Of a DNA stretch of 64,000 bases, positions 7,476 to 14,825 are shown piece by piece (the first letter of the stretch is position 1; every line of letters begins with the position of its first letter). Location of the stretch: positions 1-64,000 of the forward strand of contig CAWIWC010000005.1 of the NCBI GenBank assembly GCA_963839745.1, read 5' to 3'. The position numbers and the translations under genes were made by a program. The notes under the pieces were generated by a model. That model had not been told where the DNA came from, searched no databases, and saw nothing but the letters and a program-made list of their open reading frames with translations. Source of the stretch: JAIBJN01 sp963839745. GTDB taxonomy: Bacteria; Actinomycetota; Thermoleophilia; Gaiellales; Gaiellaceae.

Positions 7476-9101
7476 CTACATGCCCATGTCGGGCATACCG
7501 CCGGGCATACCGCCGCCGACGCCGGCCTTCTCGGGCGCCTCCGCGACGATTGCCTCGGTCGTGAGGATGTTCTTCGCGATCGAGGCGGCGTTCTGGAGCG
7601 CCGAGCGGGTGACCATGGTCGGGTCGATGATCCCCGACTTGACCAGGTCCTGGTACTCGCCGGTGTCGACGTTCAGGCCGTGGCCCTTCGTACCGGTCCG
7701 GATCTTGTCGACGACGATGGAGCCCTCGAGCCCGGCGTTCTGCGCGAGCTGGCGGACGGGCTCCTCGAGCGACCGGGCCACGATGGACGCGCCGGTGCGC
7801 TCGTCGCCCTCGAGCGTGTCGAGCTTGATGGCCTTGCCGGCGTTGAGGAGCGCGACACCGCCACCGGGCACGATGCCCTCCTCGAGAGCAGCCCGCGTTG
7901 CCTGCAGGGCGTCCTCGACGCGATGCTTCTTCTCCTTCATCTCCGTCTCGGTGGCCGCGCCGACCTTGATGACGGCGACGCCGCCGGCCAGCTTGGCGAG
8001 CCGCTCCTGCAGCTTCTCGCGGTCGAAGTCCGAGTCCGTGGTCTCGATCTCCGACTTGAGCTGCTTGATGCGACCCTTGATGCCCTCCGAGTCGCCGGCG
8101 CCGTCGATGATCGTCGTCGTGTCCTTCGTGACGACCACCTTGCGGGCGCGGCCGAGCTGCGAGAGCTTCGTGTTCTCGAGCTTGAGGCCCATCTCCTCGG
8201 TGATGACCTCGCCACCGGACAGGATGGCGATGTCCTCGAGCATGCGCTTGCGGCGGTCACCGAAGCCCGGCGCCTTGACGGCGACGGCGGTGAAGGTGCC
8301 GCGCAGCTTGTTCACGACGATGGTCGCGAGGGACTCGCCCTCGACGTCCTCGGCCACGATCAGGAGCGGCCGGCCGGCCTGGATGACCTGCTCGAGCACG
8401 GGCAGGATGTCCTTGACAGCGCCGATCTTCTGGTTGGCGATGAGGATGTACGGGTCGTCGAGCACGGCCTCCATGCGCTCGGGATCCGTGACCATGTACG
8501 GCGACAGGTAGCCCTTGTCGAACTGCATGCCCTCGGTGAACTCGAGCTCGAGGCCGAAGGTCTGGCCCTCCTCGACGTTCACGACGCCGTCCTTGCCGAC
8601 CTTCTCGATCGCGTCGGCGATCACGTCGCCGATCTCGCGCTCGCGCGACGAGATGCTGGCGACCCGGGCGATGTCCTCCTTGCCCGAGATCTCCTTCGAC
8701 TGCTTCTTCAGATCCTCGACGACGCTGTCGACGGCGGTCTCGATGCCCCGCTTGAGGCCCATCGGGTTCGCGCCGGCGGCGACGTTCTTGAGGCCCTCGC
8801 GGACGATGGCCTGAGCCAGGACGGTGGCGGTCGTCGTGCCGTCGCCGGCGACGTCGTTCGTCGCTGTGGCGACCTCGCGGACGAGCTGGGCGCCCTGGTT
8901 CTCGAAGGCGTCCTCGACCTCGATCTCGCGCGCGATCGTGACGCCGTCGTTGGTGATGGTGGGCGCGCCGAACTTCTTGTCGAGCACGACGTAGCGCCCC
9001 TTGGGGCCAAGGGTGACCTTGACCGCGTCAGCGAGGGTGTTCACGCCGCGCTCGAGCGCGCGCCGTGCGTCCTCGTTGAAGAGAAGCTCCTTGTGAGCCA
9101 T
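7476..9101 (-). CDS. groL: 60-kDa chaperonin GroEL
   Basis: 541 residues, the normal length. The N-terminal MAHKELLFNEDARRALERGV, the ATP-binding VTLGPKGRYVVLDKKFG and AGDGTTTATVLAQAI (catalytic Asp in GDGTTT), the apical domain around LLIVAEDVEGE, and the C-terminal GGMPGGMPDMGM tail are all present. It assembles into the double-ring folding chamber capped by GroES. The Shine-Dalgarno GGAGGAG sits about 6 nt before the ATG. groES lies 37 bp upstream and the pair is expressed from a HrcA/CIRCE-controlled promoter. Confidence 0.98.
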   Translation of the reverse strand: MAHKELLFNEDARRALERGVNTLADAVKVTLGPKGRYVVLDKKFGAPTITNDGVTIAREIEVEDAFENQGAQLVREVATATNDVAGDGTTTATVLAQAIVREGLKNVAAGANPMGLKRGIETAVDSVVEDLKKQSKEISGKEDIARVASISSREREIGDVIADAIEKVGKDGVVNVEEGQTFGLELEFTEGMQFDKGYLSPYMVTDPERMEAVLDDPYILIANQKIGAVKDILPVLEQVIQAGRPLLIVAEDVEGESLATIVVNKLRGTFTAVAVKAPGFGDRRKRMLEDIAILSGGEVITEEMGLKLENTKLSQLGRARKVVVTKDTTTIIDGAGDSEGIKGRIKQLKSEIETTDSDFDREKLQERLAKLAGGVAVIKVGAATETEMKEKKHRVEDALQATRAALEEGIVPGGGVALLNAGKAIKLDTLEGDERTGASIVARSLEEPVRQLAQNAGLEGSIVVDKIRTGTKGHGLNVDTGEYQDLVKSGIIDPTMVTRSALQNAASIAKNILTTEAIVAEAPEKAGVGGGMPGGMPDMGM

Positions 9102-9138
9102 ATAACTCCTCCGGTTTCTGTGTGCTGATCGGCGGCCG

Positions 9139-9477
9139 CTAGGCGGCGGCGCCGGCCAGCTCCTTCTTCTTGCTCTTGGACTTCGTCTCGGCGAGCACCT
9201 TGGCGAGCACGTCCGACTCCCTCAGGATCAGGTAGTCGTCGCCGCCCAGCTTGATGTCGGTGCCGCCGTACTTCGAGAAGATGATCTCGTCGCCGGGCTC
9301 GAGATCCATCTTGATGTACTCGCCGTCCTCGTCCCGAGGGCCGGGGCCAACGGCGAGGACACGGCCGCGCTGCGGCTTTTCCTTGGCGGTGTCGGGGAGA
9401 ACGATCCCGCTCGCGGTGGTCTCTTCCTCCTCGAGCGCCTCGACGATGAGCCGATCGCCCAGTGGCTGAAGGTTCAT
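9139..9477 (-). CDS. groS: 10-kDa co-chaperonin GroES
   Basis: 112 residues starting MNLQPLGDRLIVEALEEEET. The mobile loop TASGIVLPDTA, which docks on GroEL, and the C-terminal YLILRESDVLAKV strand are present; a Lys/Ala-rich tail (SKSKKKELAGAAA) extends it by about ten residues beyond the usual end. The ATG at 9477 is preceded by AAGGAGGAG. First gene of the groES-groEL operon. Confidence 0.97.
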   Translation of the reverse strand: MNLQPLGDRLIVEALEEEETTASGIVLPDTAKEKPQRGRVLAVGPGPRDEDGEYIKMDLEPGDEIIFSKYGGTDIKLGGDDYLILRESDVLAKVLAETKSKSKKKELAGAAA

Positions 9478-9508
9478 CCAGCACTCCTCCTTGCGTGTGA
9501 CGTCTTTT

Positions 9509-9535
9509 CTGGCACTCGACTCAATCGAGTGCCAG
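9509..9535. promoter_or_regulatory. CIRCE operator 1 (HrcA site)
   Basis: Perfect inverted repeat CTGGCACTC, 9-bp spacer, GAGTGCCAG, a close match to the CIRCE consensus TTAGCACTC-N9-GAGTGCTAA. It covers the predicted groES transcription start, so bound HrcA would block initiation. Confidence 0.93.
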
Positions 9536-9538
9536 CCC

Positions 9539-9569
9539 ATCCTAGCGAATCTGCAGAGGCCTTGATCAA
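9539..9569 (-). promoter_or_regulatory. groES-groEL promoter between two CIRCE sites
   Basis: TTGATC (9564-9569) and TAGGAT (9539-9544) on the minus strand, 19 bp apart, lying between the two CIRCE elements. Confidence 0.55.
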
Positions 9570-10729
9570 GGACTTTCTGGCACTCGTGCAAGCTGAGTGC
9601 CGAAGACTCTGCGGCCGCGCGTGACGGCGAGAAGGGTGCCCGCGCAGACCAGCGCCATGAGGGCGAACGGAAGCGCGTCGCCGGCGACGTCCGCGAGCGC
9701 TCCGCCGAGCGACGGGCCGATCGAGTTCCCGCCGCCCCAGGCGGCGTTCATGAGCCCGAAGGCGAAGCCCTGCGCCAGTCCGATGCGCTCGGCCCCGTCC
9801 GAGAGGAGCGCCATCGCAGGCGCCCAGAAAGCTCCGAACGCGATCGACGCCGCGACCACGAGGGGGGCGAGGAAGAGCGGACGCTCGGCGAGTGCGAGCG
9901 CGGTCGTGACCAGGACCGCGGCGCCGAGGGCGAGCCGGAGCGGCAGCAGGCGGCCGACCCGGTCGGAGAAGCGGCCGAGCATGGGCGCGACGACCATCTC
10001 GATCGCGGCGGCGCAGATGAAGACCGCCGCGATGGCCGCGGCGCTCCAGCCCGCGTCGCCGAGCTCCAGCGGCACGAGCACGGCGAGGACGCCGAAGAGG
10101 AGCGCGGGGAGCGTCATGAGCCAGAGGGCGCCCAGGATGATCGGCCGCTTGAGAGCGCGCGCGAGCTGCGCGACCGGCTGGGGGTCGGCGGCGACGGGCG
10201 GCGTCCGCAGCGCCCAGACGGCGAGGGCCAGCGCGACGCCGGCGATGCCGAGGAAGGTCGGGCGCTCGCCCACGGACTCGGCGAGCGCTCCGAGTGCCGG
10301 GCCCAGGAGGGCGCCGAAGATCGCCGCGCCGATCGCCGTCCCGAGCATCTCGCCCCGTCGCTCCCGCGGCGTGCCGGCGACGAGCCACGCCAGCGCGCCG
10401 GCCCACGAGAAGGCGCTGCCGAAGCCCTGGGCGAGGCGCGCGATTCCGAGGGTCGTGGCGTCCCCCGCGAACCCGAACGCCGTGCTGGCCACGGCCATGA
10501 GCAGCAGGCCCGAGAGCACGGCCCGGCGTGGGCCGAACCGCGCCGCGCTGATCCCGCCGGGGATGGCCCCGAGCAGGGCGCCCGCGGCGTAGGCGCCGAC
10601 GAGCAGGCCGGACTGGCCCTTGGAGAGCCCGAACTCGTCCGCGTAGTGCGGCAGGAGCGGCACGAGCGCCGCGTAGAGAATCGTGTCGACGAGCGTGATC
10701 GAGCACGCGAGAAGGAGCAGCCTGCGCAT
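9566..10729 (-). CDS. MFS transporter
   Basis: 387 residues, about 12 membrane helices. It opens MRRLLLLACSITLVDTILYA; loop 2-3 has GAIPGGISAARFGPRRAVL, the MFS signature A region between helices 2 and 3. The halves are linked by a short basic loop near residue 190. It resembles drug- or sugar-efflux permeases of the DHA1 type; no substrate can be assigned. A -10 box lies 7 nt before the ATG. The end of the gene contains a CIRCE operator, so HrcA binding could also affect read-through of this gene toward groES. Confidence 0.85.
   Translation of the reverse strand: MRRLLLLACSITLVDTILYAALVPLLPHYADEFGLSKGQSGLLVGAYAAGALLGAIPGGISAARFGPRRAVLSGLLLMAVASTAFGFAGDATTLGIARLAQGFGSAFSWAGALAWLVAGTPRERRGEMLGTAIGAAIFGALLGPALGALAESVGERPTFLGIAGVALALAVWALRTPPVAADPQPVAQLARALKRPIILGALWLMTLPALLFGVLAVLVPLELGDAGWSAAAIAAVFICAAAIEMVVAPMLGRFSDRVGRLLPLRLALGAAVLVTTALALAERPLFLAPLVVAASIAFGAFWAPAMALLSDGAERIGLAQGFAFGLMNAAWGGGNSIGPSLGGALADVAGDALPFALMALVCAGTLLAVTRGRRVFGTQLARVPESP
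9577..9603. promoter_or_regulatory. CIRCE operator 2, inside the end of the MFS gene
   Basis: CTGGCACTC, 9-bp spacer, GAGTGCCGA: one arm is identical to operator 1, the other differs at two terminal bases. It lies upstream of the -35 box and overlaps the last dozen codons of the MFS transporter gene. Confidence 0.8.
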
Positions 10730-10736
10730 TCAGCTG

Positions 10737-10742
10737 ACGATA
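10737..10742 (-). promoter_or_regulatory. -10 box of the MFS gene
   Basis: TATCGT, 7 nt before the ATG at 10729. Confidence 0.45.
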
Positions 10743-10752
10743 TCGACGCGGA

Positions 10753-10758
10753 TAGGCT
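10753..10758 (+). promoter_or_regulatory. -10 box of the NUDIX gene
   Basis: TAGGCT, 7 nt before the ATG at 10766; it shares a 36-bp intergenic region with the divergent MFS promoter. Confidence 0.5.
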
Positions 10759-10765
10759 CCACCGC

Positions 10766-11200
10766 ATGAGGCGCGAGTTCTCGGCCGGTGGCGTGGTCGT
10801 GCGCTCCATGCGCGGGAGCCTCTGGCTCGCCGCCATCCGTCCCGGAGGCAAGGACGTCTGGGCGCTCCCGAAAGGGCTGGTCGGGACAGGGGAGAGCCCT
10901 GTCGAGACCGCGAGCCGCGAGGTGACGGAGGAGACAGGAGTCGAGGGCCGTCTCGTGACGAAGCTCGGCGATGTGCGCTACGTCTACACGTGGAAGGGCG
11001 AACGGGTCTTCAAGGTGGTGAGCTTCTTCCTCTTTCGCTACCGCCGCGGGCGACTCGGCGACATCCCGCCCGAGCACGCGCACGAGGTCGACGAGGCGCG
11101 CTGGCTGCCGCTCGACGAGGCTCCCCGTCTCCTGGCGTACAAGGGCGAGCGCGAGATGGCCGAAAGGGCGCAGAAGGCCCTCGTCGAAGAAACCGTATGA
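10766..11200 (+). CDS. NUDIX hydrolase
   Basis: 144 residues. A complete Nudix box is present at about residues 37-59: G, five residues, E, seven residues, then REVTEETG. The start MRREFSAGGVVVRS and the lysine-rich WALPKGLVG resemble the Ap4A/bis(5'-nucleosyl)-tetraphosphatase-like subgroup, but substrate specificity is not decided by sequence alone. The ATG at 10766 fits the -10 box; the frame to the left is antisense to the MFS gene. Its TGA overlaps the start of the ASCH gene. Confidence 0.9.
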   Translation: MRREFSAGGVVVRSMRGSLWLAAIRPGGKDVWALPKGLVGTGESPVETASREVTEETGVEGRLVTKLGDVRYVYTWKGERVFKVVSFFLFRYRRGRLGDIPPEHAHEVDEARWLPLDEAPRLLAYKGEREMAERAQKALVEETV

Positions 11201-11577
11201 TGGCTCCGCTTCCGGGCCCTTCCCAGCTGATGTACGCCCTCAACTTCTACTCGCCGATCGTCGCCGACCAGCTGCGCAGCAGACGCAAGACGGCCACGAT
11301 CCGGCTGGGCAACAAGGCCGGGAAGTACAAGAAGGGGATGGTCGTCCAGGTGCTCGTCGGCCAGCGCTACGGGCCGCGTCAGAAGATCTTCGACGCCGTC
11401 ATCGACAAGGTCGAGGTCAAGCCGCTCGCCGACTGCTCCCCGCGCGAGATCGAGAAGGACAACCCGGAGATCAAGCGCACCGACGACATGGCGAACTTCC
11501 TCGGGCAGCTCTACAACCGCGAGGTGACCGAGGAGTCCACGGTCACCGTCATCCACTTCTCCGAGATCCACTCCTAG
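11197..11577 (+). CDS. ASCH-domain protein
   Basis: 126 residues. The core YSPIVADQLRSRRKTATIRL, KGMVVQVLVGQRYGPR and the C-terminal TVTVIHFSEI match the ASCH fold, a PUA-like beta-barrel thought to bind RNA or modified nucleotides. The first ATG (11197) overlaps the NUDIX stop codon, implying coupled translation; an internal ATG at about 11231 is an alternative start that would keep the whole domain. With the NUDIX gene it may form a nucleotide-handling pair, which is inference from position only. Confidence 0.75.
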   Translation: MMAPLPGPSQLMYALNFYSPIVADQLRSRRKTATIRLGNKAGKYKKGMVVQVLVGQRYGPRQKIFDAVIDKVEVKPLADCSPREIEKDNPEIKRTDDMANFLGQLYNREVTEESTVTVIHFSEIHS

Positions 11578-11586
11578 CGGACGCCC

Positions 11587-12477
11587 GTGGACGTCGTCAC
11601 CGGCGCCTTCTCCTTCACGGGGAGGTACGTCGCCGCGCGGCTGCTCGAGTCCGGGCGCGAGGTCCGCACGCTGACGCGCCGGCCCCAGAGCGAGAGCCCG
11701 TTCGGCGACCGGGTGCAGGCGTTCCCACTCGACTTCGCCGACCCGGCCCCGCTTCGCGGCGCCGACACCCTCTACAACACGTACTGGATCCGGTTCCCGG
11801 ACTCGTCGACGAGCTTCGAGGACGCGGTGAGAAACAGCGTCGCGCTCTTCGAGGCCGCGCGGGCAGCTGGGGTGCGGCGCGTCGTCCAGCTGAGCGTGAC
11901 GCACGCCTCGAGCGACTCGCCGTACGGCTACTTCAAGGGGAAGGCGGCCGTCGAGAACGCGCTCGCCGCCTCGGGGCTGTCGCACGCGATCGTCAGGCCG
12001 ACCCTGGTCTTCGGCGACGGCGAGGTGCTCGTCAACAACGTGGCCTGGCTCCTGCGCCGGCTGCCACTCTTCGTCTTACCGAGCGCGGCCTGTCGGTTAC
12101 GGCCGATCGCGGCGGAGGATCTCGCCGCGCTGTGCGTCGAGGCCGGATCGGACGTGGACGACGTCACCTTCGACGCGGCCGGGCCGCACGAGCTGGCCTT
12201 CGAGAACGTCGTCCACCTCGTGCGCTCGGCGGTGGGAGCCCGTTCAGTCGTGGTGCGGGGAGGACGGCGAACGGTTCTCGCCCTCACGCGATCGCTCGAC
12301 CTCCTTGCTCGGGACACGCTGCTCACGTCCGAGGAGCTCGGCGCCCTCGCCGACGACCTGCTCACCTCGGCCGAGCCGCCGCGCGGGACGAGACGCTTCG
12401 ACGACTGGGTGGCGGCGAGCGCACAGGGTCTGGGCAGACACCTCGCCGCAGGCGACCGGCGGCCATGGGCGAACTAG
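11587..12477 (+). CDS. Atypical SDR / NAD(P)-binding epimerase-like protein
   Basis: 296 residues. The glycine-rich dinucleotide motif TGAFSFTGRYVAARLL is at the very N-terminus; DTLYNTYWIRFP and SVTHASSDSPYGYFKGKAAV follow, the latter holding the Tyr-x-x-x-Lys pair of the extended SDR fold. This places it with NmrA/NDUFA9-like atypical SDRs, which act as reductases, epimerases or redox sensors. The GTG at 11587 lies 9 nt after the ASCH stop. The last 4 nt overlap the convergent zinc-ribbon gene. Confidence 0.8.
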   Translation: MDVVTGAFSFTGRYVAARLLESGREVRTLTRRPQSESPFGDRVQAFPLDFADPAPLRGADTLYNTYWIRFPDSSTSFEDAVRNSVALFEAARAAGVRRVVQLSVTHASSDSPYGYFKGKAAVENALAASGLSHAIVRPTLVFGDGEVLVNNVAWLLRRLPLFVLPSAACRLRPIAAEDLAALCVEAGSDVDDVTFDAAGPHELAFENVVHLVRSAVGARSVVVRGGRRTVLALTRSLDLLARDTLLTSEELGALADDLLTSAEPPRGTRRFDDWVAASAQGLGRHLAAGDRRPWAN

Positions 12478-12767
12478 CGCTCCTTCGCGTTCTTGGGCGG
12501 CTTGCGAATGCGGACGCCGAAGGCCTCGTCGGGCCGCAGCTCGCCTCCGCACTCCTCGCACGCGACGGCGAAGGCCGAGGCGATCTGGGCCGAGCAGGAC
12601 GGGCACCGCGCGCGCAACTCGCCGCCGCATGACGGGCACGCGGACGGGAGTGCTGCCTCGTCCTCGGCGAAGTACCGCTGGACGTGGCCGCAGGCGAGGC
12701 AGAAGGCGACCCAGTCGCCCAGCGTCCTGCGACGCTCCTGCCGAAGCCAGTCCGACGCGCTGCCCAT
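12474..12767 (-). CDS. Small protein with two zinc ribbons
   Basis: 97 residues. Four CxxC pairs, CLACG, CPSCG, CPSCS and CEECG (residues about 23-75), should form two zinc ribbons. The N-terminal half is charged and helical (DWLRQERRRTLGDW). The C-terminus ends IRKPPKNAKER. No enzyme motif; a nucleic-acid or protein adaptor role is plausible but not shown. It is divergent from the E1alpha gene. Confidence 0.75.
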   Translation of the reverse strand: MGSASDWLRQERRRTLGDWVAFCLACGHVQRYFAEDEAALPSACPSCGGELRARCPSCSAQIASAFAVACEECGGELRPDEAFGVRIRKPPKNAKER

Positions 12768-12773
12768 GGCCTC

Positions 12774-12779
12774 ACCCTA
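12774..12779 (-). promoter_or_regulatory. -10 box of the zinc-ribbon gene
   Basis: TAGGGT, 6 nt before the ATG at 12767. Confidence 0.5.
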
Positions 12780-12801
12780 GACGCTAGAGTTCGACCCGCG
12801 A

Positions 12802-13848
12802 ATGGCGATCGCCAGGGAAGCAGAACCGGTCGGCTCGCTCACAGAGGTCAGGGAGTTCGGCCTCGATCGCGAGGACCTTCTCGGCATCTACCGCCACCTC
12901 TTGACGACCCGCGGTATCGAGGAGCGGGGCCACATCCTCTACAAGCAGGGGAAGATCCCCGGCAGCTTCTACACGGGCCGCGGGAACGAGGCCGCCGCCG
13001 TCGGGGTCGCGACCGCGATGGGGCCCGACGACGTCGGGACGCCGCTGCACCGCGACATGGGGGTCCACGTGGTGCGCGGAGTCGAGCCCTGGAGGATCTT
13101 CGCCCAGTTCATGGGCCGCATTGACGGCCCGACGAAGGGCAAGGACGGCAACGTCCACATGGCCGACGACCGCCTGGGCCTCATCGCCATGGTCAGCCAC
13201 CTGCCGGCGATGCTCCCGGTCGCGGTCGGCTGCGCGCTCGCCTTCCGGATCCGGGAGGAGAAGCGCGTCGCGCTCGGCTGGTTCGGCGAGGGCGCCTCGG
13301 CGCGCGGCGACACGCACGAGTCGATGAACCTCGCCGGCGTTCGCCGCCTTCCCATGGTCTTCATCTGCGACAACAACCAGTGGGCCTACTCGACGCCGAC
13401 GCACCTCGAGTACGCGATCGAGCATATCGCCGACCGAGCGAAGGCCTACGGCTTCGAGGGCGTGGTCGTCGACGGCACCGACGTCCTCGCCGTGCACCGC
13501 GAGGCGAAGATGGCGATCGAGAAGGCGCGCGAGGGCGGCGGCCCGACGCTGATCGAGTGCCTGACGCTCCGCATGGAGGGGCACGCGGTCCACGACGACG
13601 CCTTCTACGTCCCCAAGGAGATGTTCGAGGAGTGGGCGAAGCGGGATCCGCTCGAGCGGTTCCGCACCTGGCTGCGCGAGAACGCCGCGTTCACGGACGA
13701 GCAGGAGGACGAGATCCGCGCCGAGGTCAAGAAGCTCCTGAACGACGCGATCAAGCGCGCCGAGGAGAGCGAGATCCCGGATGTGTCCACGCTCCTCGAC
13801 GGCGTCTTCGCGACGCCCGAGGACCTCGACACTCCGCACCACAAGTAA
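12802..13848 (+). CDS. 2-oxoacid dehydrogenase E1 component, alpha subunit
   Basis: 348 residues. It has the thiamine-diphosphate motif GWFGEGASARGDTHESMNLA near residue 155, ending in NNQWAYSTP near 191, and the conserved RGIEERGHILYKQGKIPGSF at about 35. It forms an alpha2beta2 E1 with the next gene, decarboxylating pyruvate or branched-chain 2-oxoacids and reductively acylating E2. Pyruvate, acetoin and branched-chain versions cannot be separated by eye. A TAGAGT box lies 11 nt before the ATG. Stop and next start overlap (TAATG). Confidence 0.92.
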   Translation: MAIAREAEPVGSLTEVREFGLDREDLLGIYRHLLTTRGIEERGHILYKQGKIPGSFYTGRGNEAAAVGVATAMGPDDVGTPLHRDMGVHVVRGVEPWRIFAQFMGRIDGPTKGKDGNVHMADDRLGLIAMVSHLPAMLPVAVGCALAFRIREEKRVALGWFGEGASARGDTHESMNLAGVRRLPMVFICDNNQWAYSTPTHLEYAIEHIADRAKAYGFEGVVVDGTDVLAVHREAKMAIEKAREGGGPTLIECLTLRMEGHAVHDDAFYVPKEMFEEWAKRDPLERFRTWLRENAAFTDEQEDEIRAEVKKLLNDAIKRAEESEIPDVSTLLDGVFATPEDLDTPHHK

Positions 13849-14825
13849 TGGCGGAAAAGACCTACCTGCAGGCGATCTCGGACGGGCTCCGCGGGGAGAT
13901 GCGGCGTGACAAGCGCGTCTTCGTGATCGGCGAGGACGTCGGCGTCTACGGCGGCGCCTTCAAGGTCACCCAGGGCTTCCAGGAGGAGTTCGGGCCCTGG
14001 CGCGTCATCGACGCGCCTCTTGCGGAGACCGCGATCGTCGGAGGCTGCACCGGCGCGGCGATCATGGGCATGCGCCCGGTCGCGGAGATGCAGTTCGCCG
14101 ACTTCGTCTCGTGCGCGTGGGACCACCTGGTCACCGTGGCCGCCAAGCAGCGCTACCGGGTCGGCACGCCCGTGCCGATCGTCGTTCGCTGCCCCTCCGG
14201 AGGCGGCTTCTCCGGCGGCCCCTTCCACTCCCAGAACCCCGAGTCGAGCTTCGCGCACATCCCCGGCCTGAAGGTCGTCTGCCCGGCGACGCCCGAGGAC
14301 GCGAAGGGCCTCCTCGTCAGCGCGATCGAGGATCCGAACCCGGTCCTCTACTTCGAGCACAAGCACCTCTACCGGCGCATCAAGGCCGACGTGCCGGACG
14401 AGCGCTACACGACCCCGTTCGGGGAGGCGCGCGTCCACCGCGAGGGCGACGACATCACGCTCGTCACCTGGGGCGCCATGGTCTACACGGCCTCCGAAGC
14501 TGCCGATCAGGTGGCCGAGGAGGACGGGACCTCGGTCGAGATCCTCGACCTGCGCACGATCATCCCGTGGGACCGCAAGGCGGTGCTCGAGTCCGTCGAG
14601 AAGACGTCGAAGGTGATCGTGCTCCACGAGGACACGCACACCGGGGGCTTCGGCGGCGAGATCGCGGCGACGATCGCCGAGGAGTCGTTCGAGCACCTCG
14701 ATGCCCCGGTGAAGCGCATCACGGCGCCGGACACGCCGGTTCCGTTCGCGCCCACGCTCGAGAAGGCATTCATCCCGCAGGTCGACGACGTGGTCGCGGG
14801 CATCAAGGAGCTCGCCGCGTACTGA
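13848..14825 (+). CDS. 2-oxoacid dehydrogenase E1 component, beta subunit
   Basis: 325 residues. It starts MAEKTYLQAISDGLRGEM and contains the beta-subunit signature GEDVGVYGGAFKVTQGF and EMQFADFVSCAWDHL, then CPSGGGFSGGPFHSQNPES. The C-terminal transketolase-like domain begins near FGEARVHREGDDITLV. It partners the alpha subunit and binds E2. The ATG is shared with the alpha stop codon (TAATG) and its own TGA overlaps the E2 start (TGATG), so the three genes should be translated as a coupled set. Confidence 0.93.
   Translation: MAEKTYLQAISDGLRGEMRRDKRVFVIGEDVGVYGGAFKVTQGFQEEFGPWRVIDAPLAETAIVGGCTGAAIMGMRPVAEMQFADFVSCAWDHLVTVAAKQRYRVGTPVPIVVRCPSGGGFSGGPFHSQNPESSFAHIPGLKVVCPATPEDAKGLLVSAIEDPNPVLYFEHKHLYRRIKADVPDERYTTPFGEARVHREGDDITLVTWGAMVYTASEAADQVAEEDGTSVEILDLRTIIPWDRKAVLESVEKTSKVIVLHEDTHTGGFGGEIAATIAEESFEHLDAPVKRITAPDTPVPFAPTLEKAFIPQVDDVVAGIKELAAY

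Noticed and set aside
7449..9128. 559-codon open frame on the plus strand opposite groEL
   Set aside because: It mirrors the GroEL gene codon for codon, is dominated by Leu/Val/Asp/Arg from GC-rich antisense reading, and has no domain. Such frames are expected at this GC content.
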